Positions 1 to 7,450 of a DNA stretch of 64,000 nt are shown piece after piece. Both the position numbers and the translations under genes were made by a program. Each line of letters begins with the position of its first letter. The stretch's first letter is position 1. This DNA is from Pseudoalteromonas sp. EB27. Its GTDB lineage: Bacteria; Pseudomonadota; Gammaproteobacteria; Enterobacterales; Alteromonadaceae. The stretch is from positions 124,001 through 188,000 of the forward strand of contig NZ_MTQD01000010.1 of assembly GCF_001974875.1 (NCBI RefSeq). Reading direction: 5' to 3'. The notes below the pieces were generated by a model, which was not told the origin of the DNA, did not search any database, and worked only from the letters and a program-made list of their open reading frames with translations.

Positions 1-1
1 T

Positions 2-1522
2 TTAGGTATATCGCGCAGCAATCGTTTCGATTATTTACGCATAATGCAAAAGCTATCTGTTGGGGAGCACTTTTCGTGTGAAGACAGTGTGGTTTTAGCA
101 AATGGTGAGCCACGCCATGTACTTGTGAAAATAAGTGCAGTAGCCGATAACGAACAGCGTCTTAATAGCTATGTCATTATTTTAACCGATATAAACGCAC
201 AAAAATCAGCTGAAAACGAGCTGCACTTATTAGCCAATTACGATGCTTTAACTGGGCTGCCAAATCGTACGTTATTTAACGACCGCGTTGAACACGCCCT
301 TGAGCAAGCAAAATTTCACGAATGTAAAGTTGCTTTATTACATATAAATATTAAGCGTTTTAAATACTTTAATGATTCTTTAGGGCATGCAGTTGCTGAT
401 GAGCTTATTAAAGAGGTAGCTGAGCGTTTAAAATGCTCCTTGCGTCCATCGGATAGTGTTGCTCGATTTGGTGGCGATGAATTTGTTGTACTGGTAGAAG
501 ACATTCATCAAATAGAACAAGTACTCATTATATGTACTAAGTTAATGGATTGTGTGAATCAAAATATTACGATTAATGGTCAAGTCGTAAACGTTAATTT
601 AAGTATTGGCGTGTCTATATCACCAGATGATGCGCAGCAAGGATCAGCGCTTTTAAAAGCTGCGAGCATAGCGTTATATCATGCAAAAGACTCTTTAGAG
701 GGACGTTATCAGTTTTATAAGCAAGAGATGAATCAGCATGTTCAAAGAGCGCTGCATCTTGAATCTCAGCTTACAAGAGCGTATCAAGAAGAAGAGTTCT
801 GTAATTACTACCAGCCTATCATTAACGCTGAAAGTCAAAAAACAGAAGGTTTTGAAGTACTGCTACGTTGGCCTGAAAATAAGCTTGTGCAAACCCAAGA
901 GTTTTCGGTGGCAGCAGAAGGTATAGGCCTGATTACAAAAATTATGCTGCAGACTTTTGCGCGCGCTTTACTCGAGCTAAAAGAGTGGCGAAAAGCCTCA
1001 CCTAGCCTGTATTTATCTATTAATTTATCGGCACTTGATTTTGAGTTTAAAGACCTTGTTCCAGAAATAAAAAAAGCGTTAAGTAACGCAGGGGTATCGT
1101 CTGAGGCAATTGTTTTTGAAATAACTGAATCAATATTAATGCGTGATTCCAAAGAAGCGTTACATAGTATGGAACAACTTAAAAAGTTGGGCTGTAGATT
1201 GTATATGGATGATTTTGGTACGGGTTACGCATCGCTTACTTATTTAAAGCGCTTTCCTATTGATGTATTAAAAATAGATAGAAGCTTTGTGCAAGACATA
1301 GGCATAGATTCTGACGATGAAGCTATTATTCAATCAATACTCGCGCTTGCTGATAGTTTAGGTAAAGAATGTGTAGCTGAAGGCGTAGAAAGCTCGCACC
1401 AACTCGCCTTTTTAAAGGCGCGAGGGTGCATGCATTTCCAAGGGTACTTATTTAGTAAACCAGTACCAAATAACGAAGTACTACCGCTTATTAATCGCAA
1501 TTGGAGTGATATATTTAATTGA
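2..1522 (+). CDS. PAS-GGDEF-EAL cyclic-di-GMP signalling protein (5' end outside window)
   Basis: This is the C-terminal part of a cyclic-di-GMP enzyme. The frame is open from base 2 with no stop, and the residues before the first ATG (44) read as part of a PAS-like sensor domain, so the true start lies before the window. Numbered from that ATG, a GGDEF domain follows the PAS tail (GGDEF at 143-147, with an RPSD inhibitory site at 134-137), then an EAL domain. EAL residues look intact (EVLLRW at 271, DDFGTG at 389, KID at 410, AEGVE near 445). The GGDEF metal-binding segment reads INIKRFK where active cyclases have DxDxFK, so cyclase activity is probably lost and phosphodiesterase activity kept. 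The gene converges on the K+ channel gene 16 bp downstream. Confidence 0.9.
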   Translation, partial: LGISRSNRFDYLRIMQKLSVGEHFSCEDSVVLANGEPRHVLVKISAVADNEQRLNSYVIILTDINAQKSAENELHLLANYDALTGLPNRTLFNDRVEHALEQAKFHECKVALLHINIKRFKYFNDSLGHAVADELIKEVAERLKCSLRPSDSVARFGGDEFVVLVEDIHQIEQVLIICTKLMDCVNQNITINGQVVNVNLSIGVSISPDDAQQGSALLKAASIALYHAKDSLEGRYQFYKQEMNQHVQRALHLESQLTRAYQEEEFCNYYQPIINAESQKTEGFEVLLRWPENKLVQTQEFSVAAEGIGLITKIMLQTFARALLELKEWRKASPSLYLSINLSALDFEFKDLVPEIKKALSNAGVSSEAIVFEITESILMRDSKEALHSMEQLKKLGCRLYMDDFGTGYASLTYLKRFPIDVLKIDRSFVQDIGIDSDDEAIIQSILALADSLGKECVAEGVESSHQLAFLKARGCMHFQGYLFSKPVPNNEVLPLINRNWSDIFN

Positions 1523-1538
1523 TAATGGCAGTACTCAT

Positions 1539-2492
1539 TTAAGGCCTTTTACCGCAGTGCCTACAAAATAAATGGCTATTATGCTCATTTAACTGCGTTT
1601 TAATGGCCTTATTAGCTTCTAGTTTACTCAAGCCTAGTTTATAGCGTAGTTCTTCTAGGTGTTCTTGTTGAGTATCATTAAGAGTGCCGTCTTGAATTTG
1701 TTCATGTACAGCATCTTCAAAAAATTGGCGGCGTTTACGTATTTGTTCTGAAAAACTAGACGCGAGTAAACCGGTAGGTATCGCAACCATTCCCATGCTT
1801 AGTAGTGTAATTACGCCGCCGAAAAATTTACCCAATGGCGTTATAGGTACTACATCACCATAACCAACAGTCGTTAGTGTTGCCATTGCCCACCACATAG
1901 CCGCGGGAATAGAGCCAAATTTATCGGGTTGTATGTCATGCTCAATTAAATAAATTCCGCATGAAGCTAAAATAAGCACGACGGCCATAATAAAAAAAGC
2001 AGCCATTAATGAACTACCTTCATCGTTAAAGGCTTTTAAAAGTAGCTGCATGGCGCGTGAGTAGCGAGTGAGTTTAAATACCCTTAATAGTCGAAGCACA
2101 CGTAAAAAACGTAAATCGAGAGGAAATAAAAACATCATTAAGCTTGGTAAAATCGCAATTAAATCAACAATTGCCAAAGGGGAGAAAAAGTAGCTAAGCC
2201 GACGTTTGGTATGAGACCCCTCCATTGCTGCATATTGTGTTTTATCTACGCAAGCCCAAAGTCTGGCTAAGTACTCAATAGCAAAAATAGCGACCGAGAC
2301 AATTTCTAAAACTAAGAATTCGTTGTAATACTGCTCTGCCACACTTGGGATTGATTCAATAACAATGGCTACAACGTTAATCATTATTAAGCTAATGAGC
2401 GCGATATCAAGAATATGTCCTGCTCGATGGTATTGACCTGTGCCTTCAAACAGGCAGGCCATTTTTTGTCTTAAAGTATGTGGTTCATTCAT
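1539..2492 (-). CDS. Voltage-gated-type potassium channel (ion transporter family)
   Basis: This is a 317-residue inner-membrane cation channel. It has a six-helix arrangement: S1 near 28-48, an S4-like arginine-rich helix at about 128-146, and a pore loop with the K+ selectivity filter TVGYGD at 208-213. After S6 comes a cytoplasmic helical tail that ends in a CRHCG pair of cysteines, possibly a small metal site. It lacks the RCK/TrkA-N domain found in E. coli Kch. Its ATG overlaps the stop of the upstream acetyltransferase gene by 1 nt (TAATG), so the two are probably translationally coupled. The ion specificity is inferred from the filter. The physiological role is not evident. Confidence 0.88.
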   Translation of the reverse strand: MNEPHTLRQKMACLFEGTGQYHRAGHILDIALISLIMINVVAIVIESIPSVAEQYYNEFLVLEIVSVAIFAIEYLARLWACVDKTQYAAMEGSHTKRRLSYFFSPLAIVDLIAILPSLMMFLFPLDLRFLRVLRLLRVFKLTRYSRAMQLLLKAFNDEGSSLMAAFFIMAVVLILASCGIYLIEHDIQPDKFGSIPAAMWWAMATLTTVGYGDVVPITPLGKFFGGVITLLSMGMVAIPTGLLASSFSEQIRKRRQFFEDAVHEQIQDGTLNDTQQEHLEELRYKLGLSKLEANKAIKTQLNEHNSHLFCRHCGKRP

Positions 2493-5161
2493 TATTTAAG
2501 TTTAAGTACCATATTAATACTGCCTTCTTCAAAGTCGCGACTAATTTTAAAACCTAACTTTCGGGCTAGCTCAATCATCCCCGTATTCTCTGGTAAGGTT
2601 ATGCCTTCAATCGACTCCACACCTTGGCGTTTACAGTGGTTGATTGCAGCACTCATTAGTATGCGACCAAGCCCTAAACCTTGGCAGTCTGAGCGTACTA
2701 CAATAGCAAATTCAGCATGTAGGTTATCGGGATCCATAATGACGCGAGACACACCTAGTGTGCGGGTTTTACCTTCAAAGCGTTGGCAAACAATAAAGGC
2801 CATTTCACGGTCGTAATCAATTTGCGTCATTTTAGCGAGTTGATCGTGGTTAAATTGTGGTAGTTCGCCAAAAAAGCGTTTATATCTGTCTTCTTTATTA
2901 AGTGACTCGTCAAATGCTTTATGAGCTTGTTCATCTTCTGGCTTTATAGGCCTGAGCGTAGCTTGGGTGTTATTTTTAAGTGTTACTACTTCAACAAGCT
3001 CAATAGGGTAGGGACGAATAGATAAGCGCTTACGATTGCTCTGAGTTTGATAGCGGTTAAGGGTCATAGTGGCATCGAGTACTAAAAACTGCCCGTTGCT
3101 GGCAAGGATAGGATTTAGTTCCATAGAGCTTATGTCAGGTTGGTCAATAATTAACTGAGAAATACGTGTTAGCAGTGCACATAAACGATACTTATCAACC
3201 TTTTCGGGTAATATGCGCTCCTTTAGTACGCCTTTATCGTGCGCTGCGGCAATTAAATACTTTGCTAAGTTCATATTCAGTGGAGGCAGAGCAACAGCGG
3301 CTTGTGCATATTCAAGGCCGGTTCCTGCTTCACCTAATAATATAACAGGGCCAAAATTGGGCTCGGTTTTAATCGCAATTCGCAGCTCATTTGCGCCTGC
3401 TCGCGGCGCCATTTTTTGTAATGAGAACCCTTCAATAATCGCATCCGGATACGTGTTTTTAATACGTATAAGCATTGCAAAAGCGGTTTGTTCAACCTCG
3501 TTGGCGTCGTTTAAATTAAGCACCACACCACCTACTTCAGACTTTGAGGCAATACTTGGGCTAATGAGCTTTAACGCGACCGGAAAACCCAGCTCTATGG
3601 CTTGCTCTCTCGCTTCTGTTGGTGTGTAGGCAACCTCAGTTTGAATGCATTTAATACCGTAATGGTTTAATACTTGGCTTGCCTGATGGGTAGGTAAGTA
3701 GCTTTGTCCTTCATCTAAAAATTCATTAATAAGTGCTTTAGCAGGCACTTTATTTATTTTTGCGTCATCAGTGTTCGACTCAGGTGTTTGCGTTAAATGC
3801 TTTTGGTTACGACGATACGTTACCAAGTGCATAAATGCGCCAACAGCGCCTTCGGGCGTACGGTAAGTAGGTATAGCATTATTAGAGCATACTTTTCTTG
3901 CAGCATAAGATGCATCCTCCCCCATAAAGTTAGTTATAACGTAAGGGCGCGCCATTTTGGGTAATGTTTGCAAGGTTTCTACAATAACGTTGGCGTAGTC
4001 TTCGCTGAGTGCAAGTGCTGATGGGGTATGAATTATGAGTAAATTTTTAACTTCTTTAGCGTGTAATAAAATCTCCAGTGCTTGTTTGTACCGAGCAGGA
4101 GCTGAGTCGCCAAAAATATCCACAGGGTTTGAGGTGGTTTCTGATTGTGGAATTACTTTATTTAGCGCATTTCGAGTTTCAATGCTTAGCTCTGCTAACT
4201 TTCCTGAATTTTGAATAAGCTCATCAACGGCCATAACTCCCGGCCCGCCACCATTAGTTAAAATAGTCAGTTGCTCTACTTTTAATAATTTTGGATGCAT
4301 GGCAAGTGTTTGTGTCGCTGCAAATAGCTCTCGTAAATCATTTACGCGCAGCATACCTGCACGTTGAAATAACGCATCGTAAACAGCATCAGAGCTTTGC
4401 TTTCCACCGGTGTGAATTTCGGCTGCAAGTGCACCCGCACTTGTTTTACCTGTTTTAATCGCAATTACAGGCTTACTAAAAGCCGCAGCTCTTGCTGCTG
4501 ATATAAAACCACGAATATCCTCAATGTTATCAATGTAGAGTAAAATAGCTTTGGTTTTAGCATCACGACCTAAAAAGTCGAGTAGTTCATTAAAGTTAAT
4601 ATCAAGGCAGTCACCTACCGATACAAAATATGAAAAGCCAATTTCTTTGTTTTTAGCCCAATCTAAAATGGTTGAGCATACTGCTGCTGATTGCGATACA
4701 AATGCAATTTTACCTGGGCTTGCCACAGTATGTGAAAAGCTCGCATTTAAACCAATATGAGGGATCAGCAAGCCTAAACAATTTGGCCCAAGCAAAGTAA
4801 CTTGCTTGGCTTGAGCGCATGCTTTGAGCGCACTTTTTTGCTCTCCAGAAAGCCCATCTGCAATAACAACCGCCGTTTTGCAGCCAAGTTCTCCAAGCTG
4901 CTCAATAATATCAATTAAGGTGTTTTTGTTAGTACAAATAACAGCAAGGTCGGGTACTTTTGGTAAGTCCGCAATAGTGGGGTAAGCAAGCACGCCATGT
5001 ACTGCGCTATGGCTTGGAGTAACAGGCATTATCGGCCCTTTAAAGCCGCCTTGAAGCAAATTGCGCATAACCACAAAACCAGCACGAGTTGATATATTAG
5101 AGGCACCAATAACGGCCACTGAGCTTGGATTAAAAAACTGGGTAATGCGCTTAAGGCTCAT
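2492..5161 (-). CDS. pat: Bifunctional acyl-CoA synthetase-like / GNAT protein lysine acetyltransferase (Pat/YfiQ family)
   Basis: This 889-residue protein has the order of Pat/PatZ enzymes, which acetylate lysines in metabolic enzymes such as acetyl-CoA synthetase. A CoA-binding Rossmann domain (VIGASNIS at 18-25) is followed by succinyl-CoA-ligase-like domains, an ATP-grasp region (about 480-700) and a C-terminal GNAT domain (about 735-889) with the acetyl-CoA loop QGLGLGR. It carries His250 in the context IHTGG, where NDP-forming acyl-CoA synthetases have their phosphorylated histidine. As I recall, enterobacterial Pat has lost this residue. The start ATG is preceded by an AGGAAA ribosome-binding site. 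It is the first gene of a two-gene unit with the K+ channel. Confidence 0.88.
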   Translation of the reverse strand: MSLKRITQFFNPSSVAVIGASNISTRAGFVVMRNLLQGGFKGPIMPVTPSHSAVHGVLAYPTIADLPKVPDLAVICTNKNTLIDIIEQLGELGCKTAVVIADGLSGEQKSALKACAQAKQVTLLGPNCLGLLIPHIGLNASFSHTVASPGKIAFVSQSAAVCSTILDWAKNKEIGFSYFVSVGDCLDINFNELLDFLGRDAKTKAILLYIDNIEDIRGFISAARAAAFSKPVIAIKTGKTSAGALAAEIHTGGKQSSDAVYDALFQRAGMLRVNDLRELFAATQTLAMHPKLLKVEQLTILTNGGGPGVMAVDELIQNSGKLAELSIETRNALNKVIPQSETTSNPVDIFGDSAPARYKQALEILLHAKEVKNLLIIHTPSALALSEDYANVIVETLQTLPKMARPYVITNFMGEDASYAARKVCSNNAIPTYRTPEGAVGAFMHLVTYRRNQKHLTQTPESNTDDAKINKVPAKALINEFLDEGQSYLPTHQASQVLNHYGIKCIQTEVAYTPTEAREQAIELGFPVALKLISPSIASKSEVGGVVLNLNDANEVEQTAFAMLIRIKNTYPDAIIEGFSLQKMAPRAGANELRIAIKTEPNFGPVILLGEAGTGLEYAQAAVALPPLNMNLAKYLIAAAHDKGVLKERILPEKVDKYRLCALLTRISQLIIDQPDISSMELNPILASNGQFLVLDATMTLNRYQTQSNRKRLSIRPYPIELVEVVTLKNNTQATLRPIKPEDEQAHKAFDESLNKEDRYKRFFGELPQFNHDQLAKMTQIDYDREMAFIVCQRFEGKTRTLGVSRVIMDPDNLHAEFAIVVRSDCQGLGLGRILMSAAINHCKRQGVESIEGITLPENTGMIELARKLGFKISRDFEEGSINMVLKLK

Positions 5162-5275
5162 GGTTTTTCCTAGGCTGATTAAATTTTGCGTTATTTATAG
5201 TCTCAATGTACCCTGTTTACTGTGTTATTTCGAGCGTCTAGATGCTTATTATTGATATCAATCAAGGAGATTATT

Positions 5276-5992
5276 GTGAATAAAACCCCCGGTTTTTACA
5301 TTGTTATAGCGGCTATTTGTTTAAGTATAGGCTTAATTAGCTTAGGGTTTATTTTAAAGAGTACAGCTTTGAGTGTAAAAGAGATGGAACGTACTGTGCA
5401 GGTTAAGGGGTTGGCCGAGCGAGAAGTAATAGCCGATACAGTAATTTGGCCTCTGCAATTTAGTGATGCCGACAATAATCTTGAAAAATTAGTCAGCCGA
5501 GTTGAGAAAAAAAATGATGCTGTAACTGCTTTTTTAAAACTGCATGGTTTTGACGACGATGAAATAACAATAGGCAGCCAGTCAGTTATTGATAAACAAG
5601 CACGTGAATATAGTAACGAAAATCAGCAATTTAGATACATAGTGCGCTCAAATGTTATTGTTTATTCTGCTGCGCCAGATAAAGTACAAAACGCGCTGAG
5701 TAAAGTAAGCCAGCTTGCTAAACAAGATATCGCAATAGTGCAGGACAGCTACGAAACAAAAGTTGAATACATTTTTACAGGCCTCAATGATGTAAAACCT
5801 GCGATGGTGCAAGAAGCAACTGAAAAAGCGCGTGAAGTCGCTAATAAATTTGCTAAAGACTCTAATTCAAAATTAGGCAAAATAAAAACAGCTCGCCAAG
5901 GGCAATTTAGTATCAGTAATCGAGATTCAAATACACCGCAAATAAAAAATATAAGAGTGGTAACCAGTGTTGAATATTATTTAAATGACTAG
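5276..5992 (+). CDS. SIMPL domain-containing (DUF541) protein
   Basis: This is a 238-residue periplasmic or membrane-anchored protein of the SIMPL/DUF541 family (YggE-like). An N-terminal hydrophobic helix (about 7-28) is followed by the SIMPL domain, with the typical start VQVKGLAEREV. I chose the GTG start at 5276 because an AAGGAG ribosome-binding site lies 7 nt upstream. The longer reading frame from 5222 has no such site. YggE relatives are linked to oxidative-stress protection, but no biochemical function is certain. The TAG stop lies inside the CTAG that flanks the 262-bp repeat immediately downstream, so the element sits exactly at the end of the gene. Confidence 0.85.
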   Translation: MNKTPGFYIVIAAICLSIGLISLGFILKSTALSVKEMERTVQVKGLAEREVIADTVIWPLQFSDADNNLEKLVSRVEKKNDAVTAFLKLHGFDDDEITIGSQSVIDKQAREYSNENQQFRYIVRSNVIVYSAAPDKVQNALSKVSQLAKQDIAIVQDSYETKVEYIFTGLNDVKPAMVQEATEKAREVANKFAKDSNSKLGKIKTARQGQFSISNRDSNTPQIKNIRVVTSVEYYLND

Positions 5993-6254
5993 GGCCTGTT
6001 GACCTTTCAGGATTAAAATTTGTTCAATCTAGGGGCGATTTAATCGCGGCGTGAGGTTTGTAACCTAGCTGGCTAAGTAAAAACCGAGCAACAAAGAGTA
6101 AATTGCCCCTAGGCAGAACCCTTCGGGCAGCGCATGTTTGGCATTTATTCCACGTTATCGCCTATTTATGGGGAATAACCACACTGCATAGGCTCTGCCT
6201 TGCCTAAATACCAAACATACTGCTGCAAATTTAACCTCGAAAGATAAACAGGCC
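5993..6254 (+). repeat. 262-bp structured interspersed element, copy 1
   Basis: This is one of three copies in the window (others at 47524-47785 and, inverted, 53109-53370), each exactly 262 bp. Ends are imperfect terminal inverted repeats (GGCCTGTTGACCTTTC against GGCCTGTTTATCTTTC), flanked on both sides by CTAG (5989-5992 and 6255-6258) as a 4-bp target duplication. Two internal hairpins are visible. Hairpin A has arms at 6029-6042 and 6099-6112. Hairpin B has arms at about 6127-6147 and 6205-6226. There is no plausible coding sequence. The layout resembles a MITE, and the CTAG target suggests mobilisation by an IS5-like transposase. The right-flank CTAG supplies part of the ribosome-binding site of the next gene. 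Confidence 0.85.
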
Positions 6255-6266
6255 CTAGGAAATAAT

Positions 6267-6709
6267 ATGTCAGAGTCTAAATATGGCCAGTTTGTACTGG
6301 CGCCCCGTTCGTATTTTTTACTGCTATAGCGAGCGTGGTGTTTGCGTTTATTGGCTTTAGTTATAATGCATGGCGAATGGAGGCAAGTGAAGAAAATAAC
6401 AATACACGCATTGTTAGCTTTCAAATATTACAAGAACTAGCCGAGCTTGAGCTTATTGTATTTGCGGCGCATTACGATAATAACAAAGTAGATGGCAGCC
6501 CTCGAAAAGGCTGGGTTAAAGTTAACTTAATTCATGACTTAAGCTACTTAGCCGTTGATAAAGTAAATTTAAAAACAAAAGACTTACAAAAGGTCTGGCA
6601 AACAAATTGGCCAAATATGGTTGATCACGAAAGTGCTGCGCAATCTATTACGCATGCCATAGATAGCGTGCGTACAGAAGTTGTGAGTGAATTAAAGCGC
6701 CTTGATTAA
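6267..6709 (+). pseudogene. Small membrane-anchored protein with a frameshift in a T tract
   Basis: A good start exists at ATG 6267 (AGGAA upstream, 7 nt spacing). This frame meets TAG at 6327 after 20 codons. The frame starting by 6335 continues smoothly to 6709. Adding one T to the T6 run at 6314-6319 would join the two halves into a protein of about 147 residues. It would have an N-terminal membrane helix (about residues 17-35, reading FFTAIASVVFAFIGFSY) and a charged, helical, probably periplasmic domain. The family is not recognised. This is either a true frameshift mutation, a slippery phase-variable tract or a base-calling error. The 3' end overlaps the convergent gene by 18 bp. Confidence 0.6.
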
Positions 6710-7360
6710 GTGAGCAACTTGCGCCGTCGAACGTTGCAAGTAAGCGGCGCTCAGTAAAATTGTGGTCTCGTTAACTTTTTGCCCTTTTAGTACGTTGGCA
6801 AGCTGCTGTTTTGCAGTAGAATTTTGTTTTTGCTCTATTTCCATTAATGCTAACACAGCTGAAAATTCATGCTTTACCGGTGTGCTCGGTTTATTTGCAT
6901 AGGCTATGTAGCAGGCAACTGGTGTTAAGCCATGAGAGTTGGGTTGCGCCAGCGCTTTAGCTAACTCATCATTTGATTCAAACAACATTAAAGAACGCAC
7001 ATAGTTAAATGGCAGCTTTGTAGCATCGGCATGCTTAAACACATTGTGCAGTACGTTATTTCCTTGTGTATCTTGTACTAAAAAGCCTTTATTTACTCTC
7101 AGCGCTGGGGTAAAAAAACTCAATGCGTCAATATTAGTGAGTTGATTAATAAATGGAGAAGGTGCTGTATTAGTACTTAGTATACGGGTTGCTATGTTTT
7201 GCATAAAGTCATACTTAACACTCAACCGTTGGGCACTGTCATATAAATGGTTAAGCTGCAAAGTTTGCTGAGCAGGGCTTAACTGCTTAAAGTCGTTATC
7301 GAGCTCATTTAACTGCTGCTTTGAAATACGCGCATTAAGTAGTTGTATGCTTAAATCCAT
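6692..7360 (-). CDS. Hypothetical protein with weak ankyrin-like repeats
   Basis: This is a 222-residue protein with no signal peptide or membrane segment, so probably cytoplasmic. I chose ATG 7360 because GGAA lies 7 nt upstream. A TTG four codons earlier overlaps that site. Two stretches, near DTQGNNVLHNVFKH and NSHGLTPVACYIAY, have the G-x-[TN]-x-[LV] spacing of ankyrin repeats. This suggests a helical-repeat binding protein, but the match is weak and the family is not recognised. It is convergent with the frameshifted gene on its 3' side. The divergent or upstream region is short and ends at the DUF885 terminator. Confidence 0.6.
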   Translation of the reverse strand: MDLSIQLLNARISKQQLNELDNDFKQLSPAQQTLQLNHLYDSAQRLSVKYDFMQNIATRILSTNTAPSPFINQLTNIDALSFFTPALRVNKGFLVQDTQGNNVLHNVFKHADATKLPFNYVRSLMLFESNDELAKALAQPNSHGLTPVACYIAYANKPSTPVKHEFSAVLALMEIEQKQNSTAKQQLANVLKGQKVNETTILLSAAYLQRSTAQVAHLIKAL

Positions 7361-7394
7361 TATTATTTCCAAAAATCTTTTTTACTACTATAAA

Positions 7395-7421
7395 ACAAAA
7401 AAGGCCGCAAATGCGACCTTT
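7395..7421 (-). terminator. Rho-independent terminator of the DUF885 gene
   Basis: On the minus strand AAAGGTCGC-ATTT-GCGGCCTTT forms a hairpin followed by a run of T, about 30 bp past the DUF885 stop. Confidence 0.75.
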
Positions 7422-7450
7422 CATATTTAAAGCAATTGTTTAAATTGGTT

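Noticed and set aside
835..1152. Antisense frame of 105 residues inside the EAL domain
   Set aside because: It is a shadow of the real coding frame, with unnatural composition (Ser/Lys rich) and no ribosome-binding site.
3213..3629. Plus-strand frame of 138 residues inside the acetyltransferase gene
   Set aside because: It is antisense to a well-supported gene and resembles no family.
6155..6424. Open frame of 89 residues on the minus strand across the repeat and the next gene
   Set aside because: It overlaps the structured repeat and the frameshifted gene in antisense, shows no family features, and the other repeat copies do not keep an equivalent frame.
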